64,000 nucleotides of DNA from the NCBI GenBank assembly GCA_023014485.1, contig JAJOZX010000872.1, positions 861,001 to 925,000 of the forward strand. Reading direction: 5' to 3'. Of the stretch, positions 10,422 through 22,400 are shown piece after piece. The stretch's first letter is position 1. Every line of letters starts with the position of its first letter. This stretch comes from Bathynomus jamesi. Taxonomy: Eukaryota; Arthropoda; Malacostraca; Isopoda; Cirolanidae. Both the position numbers and the translations under genes were made by a program. The notes under the pieces are model-generated. The model was given only the letters and a program-made list of their open reading frames with translations, did not search any database and had not been told where the DNA came from.

Positions 10422-10953
10422 TGGGCGGATCCTGGGATGGGCATAGGAGGCACGTGCCCCCCTAGGCTAGATCCCCAAAGTAGACCAGGTCGAAATTTTA
10501 CTGGTCCATAAAACGCTTTACACCATTTTTCCAAAATTGCCCATAAAATCCACAATTTTTATGCAACTACGATAAATTTTATGCCATTTCGTTCAGTAGA
10601 TATTTGTTCCTCCTAAAATATTGTTTTCTATTAATGCCAGGTATATACCAAATATACCAATTTTTCCCTTCTTTCGTATGGCAGACTAGCAGAAAAGACG
10701 GTGGCACTGAGGGTACGCTATCTGTTTGCGTTTTTATGAACGTATTGTACATGTATGCATTTTAATATAATTTAAATGTGGATCATCCCTTTGGGGGGGG
10801 GGGGCAAAGAATTTTTGATACCTTTCAGCTCATGCGCAGTATGGTGGGTGAAGCGTTATGGTATATAAAAAATGTGGATCAAATAAAATGCTCGGTATGA
10901 TGTATGTCTGGTTTTCACCCCCTCATCTACCTTCCTTGGATCCCCCCCTCCCT
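10422..10953. mobile_element. Probable hAT-type MITE, diverged
   Basis: The left end TGGGCGGATCCTGGG is answered by a degraded complement near 10935-10950. Flanks TTAATCCC and TGAATCCG agree at six of eight positions. The interior holds a G run near 10793-10803. The limits are uncertain. Confidence 0.45.
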
Positions 10954-10979
10954 TGAATCCGTTCCGTGAAATGATGGTA

Positions 10980-11600
10980 GAGTCTGCCGAACTGCGAGAA
11001 ACCTACACGATAAATTGATTGAATTTTGTTTTGACAAGACCCTGCAGTTGTCATTCCTGTCAGAAGACTCTTGTACATTTTGGATAGCACGGAAAAGCGA
11101 GTATCCAGAACTGGTGTCTGAAGCATTAAAAATTTTAATTCCATTTGCAACCTTACACTTACGCAAATTGGGCCTCTCATTAGTGGTTGCAATCGGGGGC
11201 GGATTAACCACGGGGCATTTGGGACACGTGCCCCAGGGCCACCCACATGGTCTATAATTTGTATTGTATTTTAACTTCATAATGTTTTATGCTCACCACT
11301 TTATTTCAATATTATTTTACTCTACAATGTCATTTTACTTATTTTACTCTCGTAATTGTGTAATAAAAAAAGTACTCATAATTGTTATAATTCTTTTTCC
11401 TAATTTACCAAGTAAATATATACGAGTATATATATTCACTGTACCGTACCCATTTCACCCTTATAAGTAGGGGTCTCCCACTAGTTAAGTGCCCCAGGGC
11501 CCCGCAAAAGCTTAATCCGCCCTGGTTGCAATTAAAACAGCAAAGAAACTGACTGTATCTATCTCATTGAAAGACATTGACTAAGTTTCTTATGGAGATT
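10980..11600 (+). pseudogene. hAT transposase C-terminal (dimerisation) domain relic
   Basis: Plus-strand reading from about 11000 gives FWIARKSEYPELVSEALKIL followed by IPFATLHLRKLGLS. After the MITE at 11194-11524 is skipped, it continues AIKTAKKLTVS. This is the hAT C-terminal block FW...YP.L...A...LPFATTYLCE.GFS.L..IKTKKR, of the ZBED5 / hAT-Buster type. The join across the MITE is exact once one copy of the 8-bp duplication is removed, so the MITE inserted into an existing coding frame. The upstream catalytic region is not recognisable. Confidence 0.78.
11194..11524. mobile_element. 331-bp hAT-type MITE with 8-bp target duplication
   Basis: Ends read CGGGGGCGGATTAA and CAGGGCGGATTAA inward. 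The flanking octamer GTTGCAAT is identical at 11186-11193 and 11525-11532. It is AT-rich and non-coding inside. It interrupts the transposase relic of the surrounding hAT. Confidence 0.9.
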
Positions 11601-12131
11601 ACGACAAGTGGAAAATAATTTCAGCTGTAAAATTACACGATTTTCCCGCTTAGAAAAAAAGTAGTTTGTCTGATTTGACATATTTCTGTAATTTTAGCTG
11701 GAAAAATAAATTTCAATTTTTCATATAGGCTGATTGTTTTACTAAGCACAGGAACCCCCTAGATGAGGGGGGGTTCTATATCTATAAATAGATATAGAGT
11801 GTAACATATTTGTGGATAGTAGTCTATTATGACGATCCTCTGGATCCAGAGATTCTATCTTTAGTTTTAAATTGGTAATTATTTAGCTATGTAAAAATTG
11901 GTCGTTGCCAATGTACAGGCAGTTGTTACATAAATTTCTTATGTTCTTGTGGTTCGGAACCCACGTAAAATTGTAGGTCCCCTCCACCACCACGGAGGAC
12001 ATTCACAATGCACAATTACGAACACAGTTAGGTAGACCAGCCGTGAGTGGATCCTAGGGGCTTTAGGGTCTTTGCTGGTCTGAAACATAACATGAGCATC
12101 TCTCATAACCCCCCAAGGTTGAGAAACACTG

Positions 12132-13189
12132 CTCGTGAGGATATCTAACATTATTTTCAACTCTTCTTTCATAGGCTGACCAGTTGGAGGAAAACGTTTT
12201 TGCACCTTAATTTTCCTTAACTGCAAAACATCTAAAGACCAAACTGCTTTGAAAATTCAGTTTTGTAGTTCTAACTAAAATTTTTAGGGTTTCACTGCTG
12301 TTTGTCGTAGGTTTATTTACCAGTATATTTTTTTTGGCATAAATAACATGGGAGATAAAATATATGGTACAAAATTAATTTCCCTTAAAATTTGGCTCTT
12401 TAATTAAAAAAAAAATTAAAAATAACAATTTTATGCTTAACAGGTTTTTCTACCTCGCATATTAAATATGTACGCAATCAGTGGGAGTGCTCTTCTTTTT
12501 TATCTCTTTAGGATCCCAGAGTCCCTGCTCCCAGGTAAGCTCCAAGTTTTGAGTTTGTTTAATTTTGAAATATCCCCCGAAAGGGCAAATATGGCACCTG
12601 CTATACATCTGAAAATGCTGCTGTTGGTTCACAGGTAAATTTAATTACATTGGAGCATCCCATCAACTTTGGCACATTATCATAGTTATTGCCTTGTTCT
12701 ACTGGCATCAATCTGGCTTGGAGTATGCAAAATATAGGGAGACGCATAGCTGCTCGATATGAAGATTACACGAGTGATATTTCAACGTTGTCTTCCAGTA
12801 TGAAAATGCTCATAGGAAGTAAATAATAATAGTATGCACAAGTTTCGTTTCATTTAGTAGGGAAGTTTATATACCGTAATTATAAAAACGGTTAAAACCT
12901 TACTACTGTAGTAGTTTTTATAACATTTTAATTTAATATTAGTATCTGTAGAGAACGTACTTAAATTGAATTAATAAATAAATTAATAAATAAATAAATA
13001 AATAAATGAATATTTATTAAATACAATTTTACACTTTTTGTTATAATAATTAACTTTTATAAAAATTGTTTTGATGTTGGATGTAAAGATTCATCCGTTG
13101 TTTTGTTTATTTGTTCTTGCTTGTTAGGTCTTATTTAAACTTTCTACCTCACTTGCTACGTAGTAGCTATTCTGACTGCTATTAGTTTA
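12132..13189. other. No gene seen; AT-rich, with (AAAT)n microsatellite
   Basis: I see no coding stretch or transposon ends. A tetranucleotide AAAT/AATA tract lies at about 12972-13016. Confidence 0.6.
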
Positions 13190-14830
13190 GTTAAAAATTT
13201 GTTAGTTTTTAATGATTCTTTATCGCAGGGGATTATCTCCTTGGCTTTTAAATTAGCTATTGTAACTCCAATTTTTAAAGGGGATAAGCAACAAACGGGA
13301 AATTTATCGCTATAAATTTACTAGGGGTCGGCTAGTAAATGCCAGTCTATTCCCTCTGAACGATCTTAATTATTTCCTATAATAGTCTAACTACTATTAT
13401 AGGAAAGCGTTTAGAATCAGCTAAGTCGAGATCGTATAGTCGAACCTCTTGAAAGCAATAATGTCAGTATCAAGGGTTTCGTAGAAATAAATCTAACAAA
13501 TTTATCAGAATTTTTTTTTTTTGTTGTAATCAGTGATGTAGGACTCGAGACCTTTTTTCTGGTCTCAGTCTCGGTCTCGACTATATCGGTGGTTGTACTA
13601 GAGCAGTGAATGTAATATATTTAGATTTTCTAAAGACGTTTGACAAAATTCCGCATAAACGATTGTTGGAAAACTTAAAACTCGCTGAATAAAGGGTCGT
13701 CTTAAATTGCACTGATAATTAGTTAACTGGTAGAAAACCAAGGGTAGTAATTAATGGGGCAGACTCATGGTGGGCTAATGTAACTAGTGGTGTTCCTCAA
13801 GGATCCGTTTTGAGGGCAGAATTTATTATATGTTAACGATCAATTTATTGCTGTAAAATTTTTAAATTTGCTGATGACACTGAAATCGCGGGTGAAGAAA
13901 TTAGTTTACTAGATAGAGTTTACGGCGCGATCTTAATAATTTAGTTGAGTGGTCTAATAAGTGACAAATGAAATTTAACGTAGATAAATGTAAAGTCACG
14001 CATATACAGTAGGTTATCATAACAGTAAATTAAAATGATTAAAAGTTTTGATAACGTCGACGCTGAAAAATATTTCATCTTCAGAAATGCAGATAGAACT
14101 CTGGGTAATTGTTTGAAATTAGTGGGTAAACATTTTAATTCGAATGAAGCTAAGTATTTCTTATTCAATCATATACGTAATTAATTTGTGGAATGGATTG
14201 CCAGCCAGCGTAGCTGAAAGAAATTCGGTCGCGTTTAGAAGCATTTGTTATCGCAAAAAAGTATTGTAGGGTTTCCACTCTGATTCTCTCCTCTGCTTTA
14301 AACTTTTCACTAGTCTTTAAATTTTCTTCCATCTTTTAACCTTCCCCTTAAACAGATAGCCTCGTAGGGACCAGCCGGTCTGTTGCCTTTTGATGTTCTT
14401 TGTGTTCCTTTGTAAATTCAATTATACCGTGGGAGATTGTGCGTTGAACGAAGCTCTGAGGAAAAGGATTTAGGTGTTGGTGTTAAAAACTGTTTAAAGT
14501 TCTCAAAACATTGCTCAGTCGCGAACAGTAAAGCTAATAGAGTATTGTTTCTTCTCAATTTTGAGTACAAATCTAAAGATATTGTCTTGGTTATACAACA
14601 CACTTGTTGGGCCTCATTTAGGAAGATGCTGTACAGTTTTGTTGCCCTATGTGAATAACGATATAGGAAGGGTAGAAAGGGTTTGGCTTCGCGCAACAAA
14701 GCTTATTCCAATTGTGGTAAAACATACGAAGATAGAATTAAAAAGCTGAATTTGTATACATTTGAAACTGCATTTGAGGCGAATTACGAGTATTTTAGGT
14801 GTTTAAAATTTTAAATCGTTTTGACAATGT
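13190..14830 (+). pseudogene. CR1-like LINE reverse transcriptase relic
   Basis: Plus-strand fragments of a CR1-clade reverse transcriptase lie in order but are broken by many stops: near 13255 LAIVTPIFKGDK, near 13610 VNVIYLDFLKTFDKIPHKRL, near 13720 LTGRKPRVVINGADSWW and VTSGVPQGSV, then at 14455-14750 EKDLGVGVKNCLKFSKHCSV and DIGRVERVWLRATKLIPIV. The catalytic box has decayed to something like LLMTL. A 14-bp-arm hairpin at 13373-13406 (TTTCCTATAATAGT and its complement) is inserted or generated near the start. It is old and inactive, and differs from the CR1-like copy at 4.3-5.8 kb. Confidence 0.78.
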
Positions 14831-15074
14831 AAATTATGAAAATTTTTTCACTTAGAAAATAGGAATATTAGATAAACAGTGGTTTTAAAATAAGGGGCAA
14901 AAAATTTGAGGAACCTCGCGAGGGGCCTTTTAATCTGAGATATTGGCGAGCACTTCGGTACACATGTTTGAGTATGTTGCACAGGTATTTTAGTCGCATC
15001 AATTTGCATTACAGGGCGAATGAAATTAGGAGTATTTTTTATTTAGCATCGGAAGCGGCCCGATTTTCCTTTCG

Positions 15075-15845
15075 TAGTAAATGTAGTAGTAAGTGCTGAT
15101 CGGGTCTGGTTGCAGAGCACTGGGCGTTATCACTAGGAGAAACGCCTAGTAGTCAAAACCTTCGAATAAACCAGCTAAAGAAGGTGATAAGGGGAGTTGG
15201 TTGGGGTGGAGTTAGGGATGATGATGATCCCTTTGGATCGTAAATGTAGTAGGAAGCACTGGTCAGGTCTTTACGTGGGAACTCTCGTGAGCCAAAACCT
15301 CTGAATAGCTGTTAGATTATTTTGGGAAGTCGCTCCTTTTTTTTTCTCCCCATCATCAGAAAGGGAGCTGCTTGCACAGAAGGCTCGTCAGGATAAAGTA
15401 GCAGCAGTAATGTTCCCTTTGCCAATAAATGTAGTAGGATGCCTTGGTCTGGTCTGGTTTCAGAGCACGGAGTCCTCAGATGATACCTAGTTGGTAGAGA
15501 TCCGAAGCTTGATGGGATCTCTCGGGAATCAAAACCTTCGAAGACTTTTTAAATTTCAGGGACGCTTATTTGAGCATACACCGTAAGATTGTTTGTACTT
15601 TTTAGGAATAGTTGAGGCATATTTAACTTAGCTAATTGTATATATTGCCATGTCAGCTAATGAAGTGAATGTGAGCGATTGAGGCGCTTCCTGCCTGCTG
15701 CTGACGCGACCTTACTGTCGGAGAAGCGTTTGGGTACATAAACCCCATAGAAGTAAAGATGTTCCTTTTTATAATGAATGTAGGTCTGGTCTCAGATGAG
15801 AAGCAGCTTCATAAAACTTCTCGCGAGTCAAAACCTCCGAATTAA
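15075..15845 (+). repeat. Four dispersed units of an unrecognised repeat
   Basis: Four diverged copies occur at about 15075-15168, 15241-15308, 15426-15545 and 15773-15842. Each opens with TAAATGTAGTAGG or a close form, then a CTGGTCTGGTCT-like block, and closes with CTCTCGCGAGTCAAAACCTC or a variant followed by CGAAT. Spacers are 70-230 bases and unrelated. No transposon termini or coding frame are evident. Confidence 0.7.
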
Positions 15846-15849
15846 TTAC

Positions 15850-16831
15850 TCCACTTTGGAAAACTACTAAGCTAGAATAGAAATTTAGTTTTAAAGTGTG
15901 CAATAAAAATTTTGTGAAGGGAAAAAATATTAAGCGTACTCCACAGCATGTACATTGTCGGGAAAATTCTCAAATTGGGATTGCTGGCCAGCGCTTCCTT
16001 TAAGTAATTCCATTGCGAAGGACGTACTATAAATGGTTATAGTAAGTTCTTTCTCAAAGTGGAGGAAATCGCACACACGATTTACACTCTTGAGAATTTT
16101 TAAACTGGTGTGTGTGGCCTGGATCAGTGCTCCCTTATCCAAGTAATTCCAGAGCGAAAGATGGCAGTGTAACTAAATTTTTAAAAGCTAATCTCAGTAC
16201 AATGGCCATGGCCATGGCTTTCATCTGAGAAATGGTAATGAAATTACTACTTGTATATAAAATAATCCTTGAAAAAACTGCATGGTATAGTTTAGTAGTT
16301 CCGTGCTTCATACGATTTTTATTTTCCCCTATTCCTTACTGCATAATTGGGTACACGAGATAAGAGTACGTATGGTGTGAATTAACTCAAAGCTATTCAT
16401 TATACTTTTTCCTACAAATCATTCAACAACTTTGTCAACAGTGGCTGTTCTATACTTTCCTACTGCTACTATTTTTGTGTGTGTAAGAGCATGATATTTG
16501 TTAGCCTGCAACTGTTCTGTGGTCGTGCATCATGTTGTTAGAGTAAAATAATGAATTTCAGTATGCAGGGGCTTCGTTTTGTTTTAGTAGTAATACATAG
16601 GTGTCGTCTGAAACATTTTAATTTTTGTTTTTACTGTGGAAATATGTATTTGTCTTGATTAGCAAGGACTTTTTACTCAGTATAAGTACACGTTAGACAT
16701 TATACAACTTGAATTCTTTAGTCATCTTTTATAATTTACTAGGAAATAAAAGTAATTGTAACAAGCTTTGAAGAAAGTCTTTAACACCAGATGTTCAATT
16801 AACATTTAAATACTTTTTTTTACCAATTTTA
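15850..16831. other. No gene or element recognised
   Basis: AT-rich sequence without convincing codon structure. A partial duplication near 15950 and 16090 shares GGGAAAATTCTCAA-like and CTTGAGAATTTT-like words. Nothing else was seen. Confidence 0.5.
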
Positions 16832-17506
16832 CGAGGATTGTTCAAGAAAGTAAATTTGCAAGGTTAATTATGCATAGTACAATATTTTGTTAGGCATGTG
16901 TGGCAATATCCGGGGTCACCACGAACCAAAACGTTGAAGATTGCGCCATCAGCTGGTAAGATAACGGCGAAGGTTTTTTGGGACCATCAATGCGTTTTGC
17001 ATGTTGAATTCATGCAAAAAGGAGCAATAAATGCCACTTTTCCTTGTGAAACATTACAGTAACTCCGCATGGCTATCAGAAGAAAACGTGCCGGGTTGCT
17101 TACTGCGGGTGTGGTGTTCTTGCATGACAATGCACGCCCTCACACTGCAAATCAAACACGCCAACTTTTGGAATCGTTCCACTGGGTAGTCATGAATCAT
17201 CCCCCACCCCGATAGTCCTGACCTTGCACCAAGCGACTTTCATTTGTTTCCAGCCCTAAAGGAACACCTCGGAGGTGAAGTTGTTTAAAACAATCCTAAT
17301 GCAGAAGTGGCCGTACGAAACTACTTAAAAACTAAGGATTCTACATTTTACTCTACTGGCATCGGAAAGCTTGTTCCACGTTACAACAAATGTTTGGTGA
17401 TTATATAGAATAGTATTAAGTTGTTGAAATACTTGTAATAATTACTTGCCTTGCAATAAAAGTTTTTTCAAAACATCTTGTAAACTTACTTTTTGAACAA
17501 CCCTCG
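16832..17506 (+). mobile_element. Internally deleted mariner element
   Basis: A 675-bp plus-strand mariner. Terminal repeats read CGAGGATTGTTCAAGAAAGT on the left and CGAGGGTTGTTCAAAAAGTA inward from the right, flanked by TA on both sides (16830-16831 and 17507-17508). The transposase C-terminal half is readable over a few frameshifts: FLHDNARPHTANQTRQLLES, NHPPP with the SPDLAPSDFHLFPALKEHLG block, then FYSTGIGKLVPRYNKC. These carry the second and third aspartates of the mariner D,D34D triad. The N-terminal half is almost entirely deleted and there are several stops, so it is dead. It belongs to a different subfamily from the copy at 2.8-3.7 kb. Confidence 0.9.
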
Positions 17507-17508
17507 TA

Positions 17509-19252
17509 GTTATGGACAAGTATTAGGTTCACGCAGTGATATTGAACAATCATAATATACTATATCAAATGTGAAGTCATTACGGTGATATTGTACAATC
17601 ATTTCATGTGCTCAATTTGGAATTCTTTTAAATAAATACTCGTGTTGCACTCTTTTTAACATCCTTAAGATATAAAAACCACCACAAGAATGGCCATTTC
17701 GCACGTACCAACGATTCTATACCGAACAGAGACTGGTTTTATTACACTGAATTGGCGTGTTGCATACAAAATCGATATTTGGACTAATAAATTTCTCTGA
17801 AAATTCAGATTTTTTTTTTTCTATTTGTGCCAAGGCAAAAATTGTTAGTGTGCCAATTTTACTGATTTATGAACGGCACAGAACTTCAACATTCGTCCTG
17901 CATTTCAGAAATGCAATATACCACCTGGAGGAGTTTGCAAAACGAAAGAAGTGTGCAGACTCCCATTTCTTTCCTTCTCATCATAACCATCCATTTTTGT
18001 GAATCTTGGAAGGCTTGTCAGAACTTTGGATGAAATATGAAAGCCATCAAATTTTTTTTAACTTTACGCGTAATCGTATTGGCTAAATATTTACCGAGTT
18101 GGGCCTACATTCAAAATTCTATGATTCAGCAACTCAATTTTGTTCAAGTTCTTTTTTACTAATGATTCAATTTAAGCGTGAACAGCATATGTTATCAATA
18201 AGCGTAGATCATATTAAGAGTAAAAATGGAAATATAAAAAGACTGGGAAAGTTCATAAATTTTCAGAATATGGAGTTTCAGAGAAATAAATTAAGTAGTT
18301 TACTAAAAGTCATTTATTCTAAAATAATCATCAATTATTTTCAAGTTAGCCTATGAAGAATACACGGATAATAGAAATACTGTACTGATAAACCAATTAA
18401 AATTTGTTATAAGCACTAACTCGATTATTAGGATGACTGTCCATCTTAACTTGTGCCCTAATTATAAACTTTAAACACAGTCACAAAGTCTCTTAATTTA
18501 AAATTACCTAATTCCATTTTGCCCACTGGAAAACTTAAATGACTGTTTTGCTCTCAATAACGAAGAGTGAGAACAGAAGATGGCTTTATAAGCGGGAAGA
18601 AACAGCAAAATGGATTGGATAGAGATAATGAGTCTTGAGTGACCAACTAGCATTCAAACCAACCATGAATCCATTCTGAAATAATCATGATCCGTAAGCA
18701 GATAAACTGTTTTGAACAACGAAATTATGTGTAAAAAAAATAAAAAAATGAATAGAATAATTGAGCTTATTGGAGTTCAAATTTATTTTCCAAGAAAGCT
18801 TAGATAAACTTGTTGAAACCTACGATCTATAATTACTACCACCCATACGTATTAAGTCTTACCACGTATGTACGATTTTCTAGGTACTGAAGAATTAATA
18901 CCTACACTTATATTTACAATAGTAATAGTAAAAAAAAATGTCTTACCTTCATCAAACTTCACATCTATTTTACTTTTCAAGTGACTAAGAATACATTTCA
19001 TTATAAAGGCCAAACGACAATCAGGAAAATGTCACTTGAAGTGATATTTCAAATTAAATTCACATCGAAAGTTCATAAATTTTGAAGTATTACAAATTAA
19101 GCCACTGAAAATATAAAATAAATCAATCTCTAACGTAAAAATGACTAATTTATATATAACAAATTTAGATCTAACATATATATAGAAGACTAGATTTTTT
19201 TCAACGAAAAAATAAAAAATGTATCACATTTATATAGTGAAGGCAATACTAA
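17509..19252. other. No gene seen; 3' flank of the FUNDC1-like gene
   Basis: AT-rich sequence with several weak frames of up to 85 codons that carry no recognisable domain. The 3' untranslated region of the FUNDC1-like gene should begin at 19252 and run leftwards. A possible AATAAA on the minus strand lies at 18787-18782, but I cannot confirm that it is used. Confidence 0.5.
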
Positions 19253-19495
19253 TTAAAGAACTTTCCCTAAGGCTCTTCCCATCATTGTGCATGCGGTAAA
19301 AGCCAGAAGATACATATGGATAGCATACAATTCTTCCACAGTTATTTCTGAAGATTTCCCCAATATATATTTACGGTATAATTTCTGGCCAGATTTAAAC
19401 CTTCTGTTTAACCAACTATCAGCTTTGGCTTCTAATTCTTCGACTCTTCTTACAGCTTTATTTAATCTTCTGTCAAACTGCTCTGACAAACTTCT
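19253..19495 (-). CDS. FUNDC1: FUNDC1-like terminal coding exon
   Basis: Begins after TTAATTTCAG with AGAAGTTTG in phase 0. It encodes 80 residues: a basic/acidic helix (RLNKAVRRVEELEAKADSWL), a tail rich in K and R, and a final membrane-like helix before the stop at 19255-19253. The third membrane helix near the C-terminus is usual for FUN14 proteins, although the sequence is divergent. Confidence 0.85.
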   Translation of the reverse strand, partial: RSLSEQFDRRLNKAVRRVEELEAKADSWLNRRFKSGQKLYRKYILGKSSEITVEELYAIHMYLLAFTACTMMGRALGKVL

Positions 19496-22400
19496 CTGAA
19501 ATTAAGAAACCGTGGTTGCTAAACTCCATCTATATATTAGTTTAATTAATTCTCAACTTTGCTGTAAGCCAAACCACCAAGAACGAGCTATCATTACAAC
19601 CTCAAACGCGCAAGTAATAAAACATTGTTAATATTAATGATACCCCTCTAAACAACTGGTTTCCAATGACATGAGGCGAGATGAGAATCTCAAAAATTTC
19701 AGTACAAAAGAAAGCTAATTTGATAATTTGGAGTTTACACCATTGTCATTGTCATTATTATTATTATTATTATTATTATTAATAATAATAATAATAATAA
19801 TATAATAATAATAATAAAAATAAAAATGTTTGCGGTTAAACTTCCTTTGTAAAGACAAAGGTCATATGATAGAGGGAACCTACAACTTCACGTGGGATTC
19901 GAACCATCTGTAGGTTGCTACATCATCTGAATGCGTCATGGTTCGCCTACCCCATAACCAGAGTACCAAGTTTTTCTGGATAATATGCAACCAAAAAATG
20001 TTAGACCATTCGTCTAAACCAGGGGTTCCCAAATTGGGATACGCGGCATCCTGCTTTGGAACTAAAAGACGGCGTAGCGGGTACGCCATCTTTTGAGCAA
20101 TTTTGAGTAAGGTGTGGGTGGTAGTACGGGGCACTTGCCGAAGTCATCGAGAGGTACGCAGCCGAAAAAAGGTTGAGAACCCCTGGTCTAAACAAAGCAA
20201 ATAAGCAAGGAAGCGCAAAATCAAAGTATTTTACTGTTAGTATTGTGTCTTCGTGCGAACGACCCGTTATTATAGTAAAGTTCAAATAATGCAAGCTTTT
20301 AAAGAACATCTTGAAAGTATTTTCAGAAGTTAATAAAACTTTAACGTGACTCAGGTTTTTCAGTGGAAGAAAAATGTTAGGCCTTCCTATAATTTAAAAT
20401 TAAAATCAGGATGTAACTATGCCAAGAACTCCTTCAAAAACATTAACATGTTACGAGTCACATTCACGAGTGATGATAATGAAAAAAAAAAAAGCCTGAT
20501 ATGCGACTTAACATCCGATTAGGCCTTAATTTTAATACAAGTTTCCCTCTCTTGAAATCACAATAGCACAATGCCCAACTTACTAAGTGTTAGTGTTCTA
20601 CGTATAGAGTAAATTTAGCATGCGTTTTAAATAACTTTATGAACCATGTAGTGTGCTGCCCAAATAGCCTTCAGAGAAGTGTAGTAAAAAGTATTGGTTG
20701 TACACCTGCGGATTATTTATAAGCTAAATACAAGCTTACGGCGTGAGCATAAATAAAAGGCACCAAAAACCAATCGCAAGGGCATCAAAATTCTGAATGT
20801 AACGAACGAGACTTTTACCTCTGCTTAAAACATTTAAGATGAAGCCATTCCTAAGAGAATGCCGCCGGCAAAGCTCGCGGCCAAAACCGCATTTTCGCGG
20901 GCTAAACGAACCGCCTGAAATGAAGGAGTTCTTGACTTAAAAAAAATTATGATGAGACAAAATACGAATAGTAGTTTGCGATAAAAGAAAAAATAATAAA
21001 TACTTCATATTTTCAATCAACTAAAAAAGGACAATAAAGAAAAGGAGATAATTTGGCCTAGCTTACACTAAACAAAAAGTTTGTTTAGGCCTATTTTATT
21101 TTCAAGGTTCCTATAAAATATGCACTTCTTTTTTAGTTTATCACCACCAAAATTAATTCACTGAAAACACATTTACTTATTTATCTTTGACAATACTGAA
21201 GCCCTATTTAAGTACCAAGTGTTTAAGTAAGACTACATCCTAATTACAGTGGCTACTCACTTCATCCGCAACTCCAGGTTTCATTCGAGATTCAACTTCT
21301 TTGGTAATTTTTTTAGCGCGTGTTTCTAAGTCGTTGTTAACTCTTTTCCAATCGATCTGTAATAATGCCATTGAAAATTAACATCTAAGTTACGTCATAT
21401 AGAAGCAAAAAGGTGCTCCTTTAGTATGCGGTCTACAAATTCTGCCACGCTCTACTTTGTTCAAAGTGCAGTCTACAGGTTTTTTTTCGTTAAATTTGTG
21501 CCTGGTCACGCATTCTGCCGCTCTTTTTTTTTCGCTAAATGACTCACTCACATGACTTAGACCCTATTTGACCTTGAAATTCAAAATGATTGTTTAACAT
21601 CAGTAGCTTGAGAAATTTGAAGCAGTAAAGTTGTAAACAATTCAATTGCCGGTGCTACTATAGTATGCGGGCTACCTACGATTGGTTAGGTTTAGTCAAA
21701 GATATTTTCGTTAAAACTAACGAAAATATCATGACTAAACCTAACCAATCGTCAAGGGCGACTGACATTGGGATGTAAACAAGCAATTAGTAAACAAGCT
21801 AAGAAGGTATACTTACATTTAAACTTTTTGTTTTTAACTTTTCAATAAATTTTTTTCAAGTAAGATTGTCATTTCAACCTTCTTTAACTACATTTAAAAA
21901 ACAAATTGGTGTAGACCGCATATTAAAGTGTGAATTTGTCTGTAGATCGCATACTAAAGGAGCACCAGCAAAAGGCCTACTTATATTTTAATAATTAATA
22001 AAAGGTAGCTCAATTTATTAAGAAAACTTAAATCCGGCAGTTAACATCATTCTGAAGGGTTGTTTAAACTTCCTCCGCAACATCTAAGGTCATATGACGG
22101 AGAAAGCTTACAGCTTTACGTGGGGTGTGGGGTCCGAATAGGGTTGCCAGATTTTTCAAATGCCCATGCAGGACAAAAATTTTTAGAGGTTTTTTTTAAG
22201 ACCAAATTTTTTTTCAAGTTGAAACTAGATTCTTCAACGGTTACAACAAACAAAATTAGAAAAATTATTAAAATAATGCTTAACAATTAAACATCGTGAA
22301 TAATATTGAAATTATCATAGTATATTAAATATTGTAGTATACATCGCTTTACTAATTATATTATGACACACGCCAATATTTTTCTGAACTTTTAATCTTC

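Larger units (their letters stand above)
10256..12131 (+). mobile_element. Degenerate hAT (ZBED5/Buster-like) element
   Basis: Both ends read CAGTGTTTCTCAACCTT inward, a terminus I know from Buster/ZBED5-type hATs. The flanking octamers TCCTAGAG and CTCGTGAG match at only some positions, so any duplication has decayed. Inside are a transposase C-terminus on the plus strand and two later insertions. It is old and non-functional. Confidence 0.75.

Noticed and set aside
17757..18356. Frames of 81 and 85 codons downstream of the FUNDC1-like gene
   Set aside because: AT-rich composition, no domain, no splice or start context to support them.
19748..19817. CRISPR-like or satellite array
   Set aside because: It is a simple TTA/TAA repeat. 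No spacers are present, and the genome is eukaryotic.
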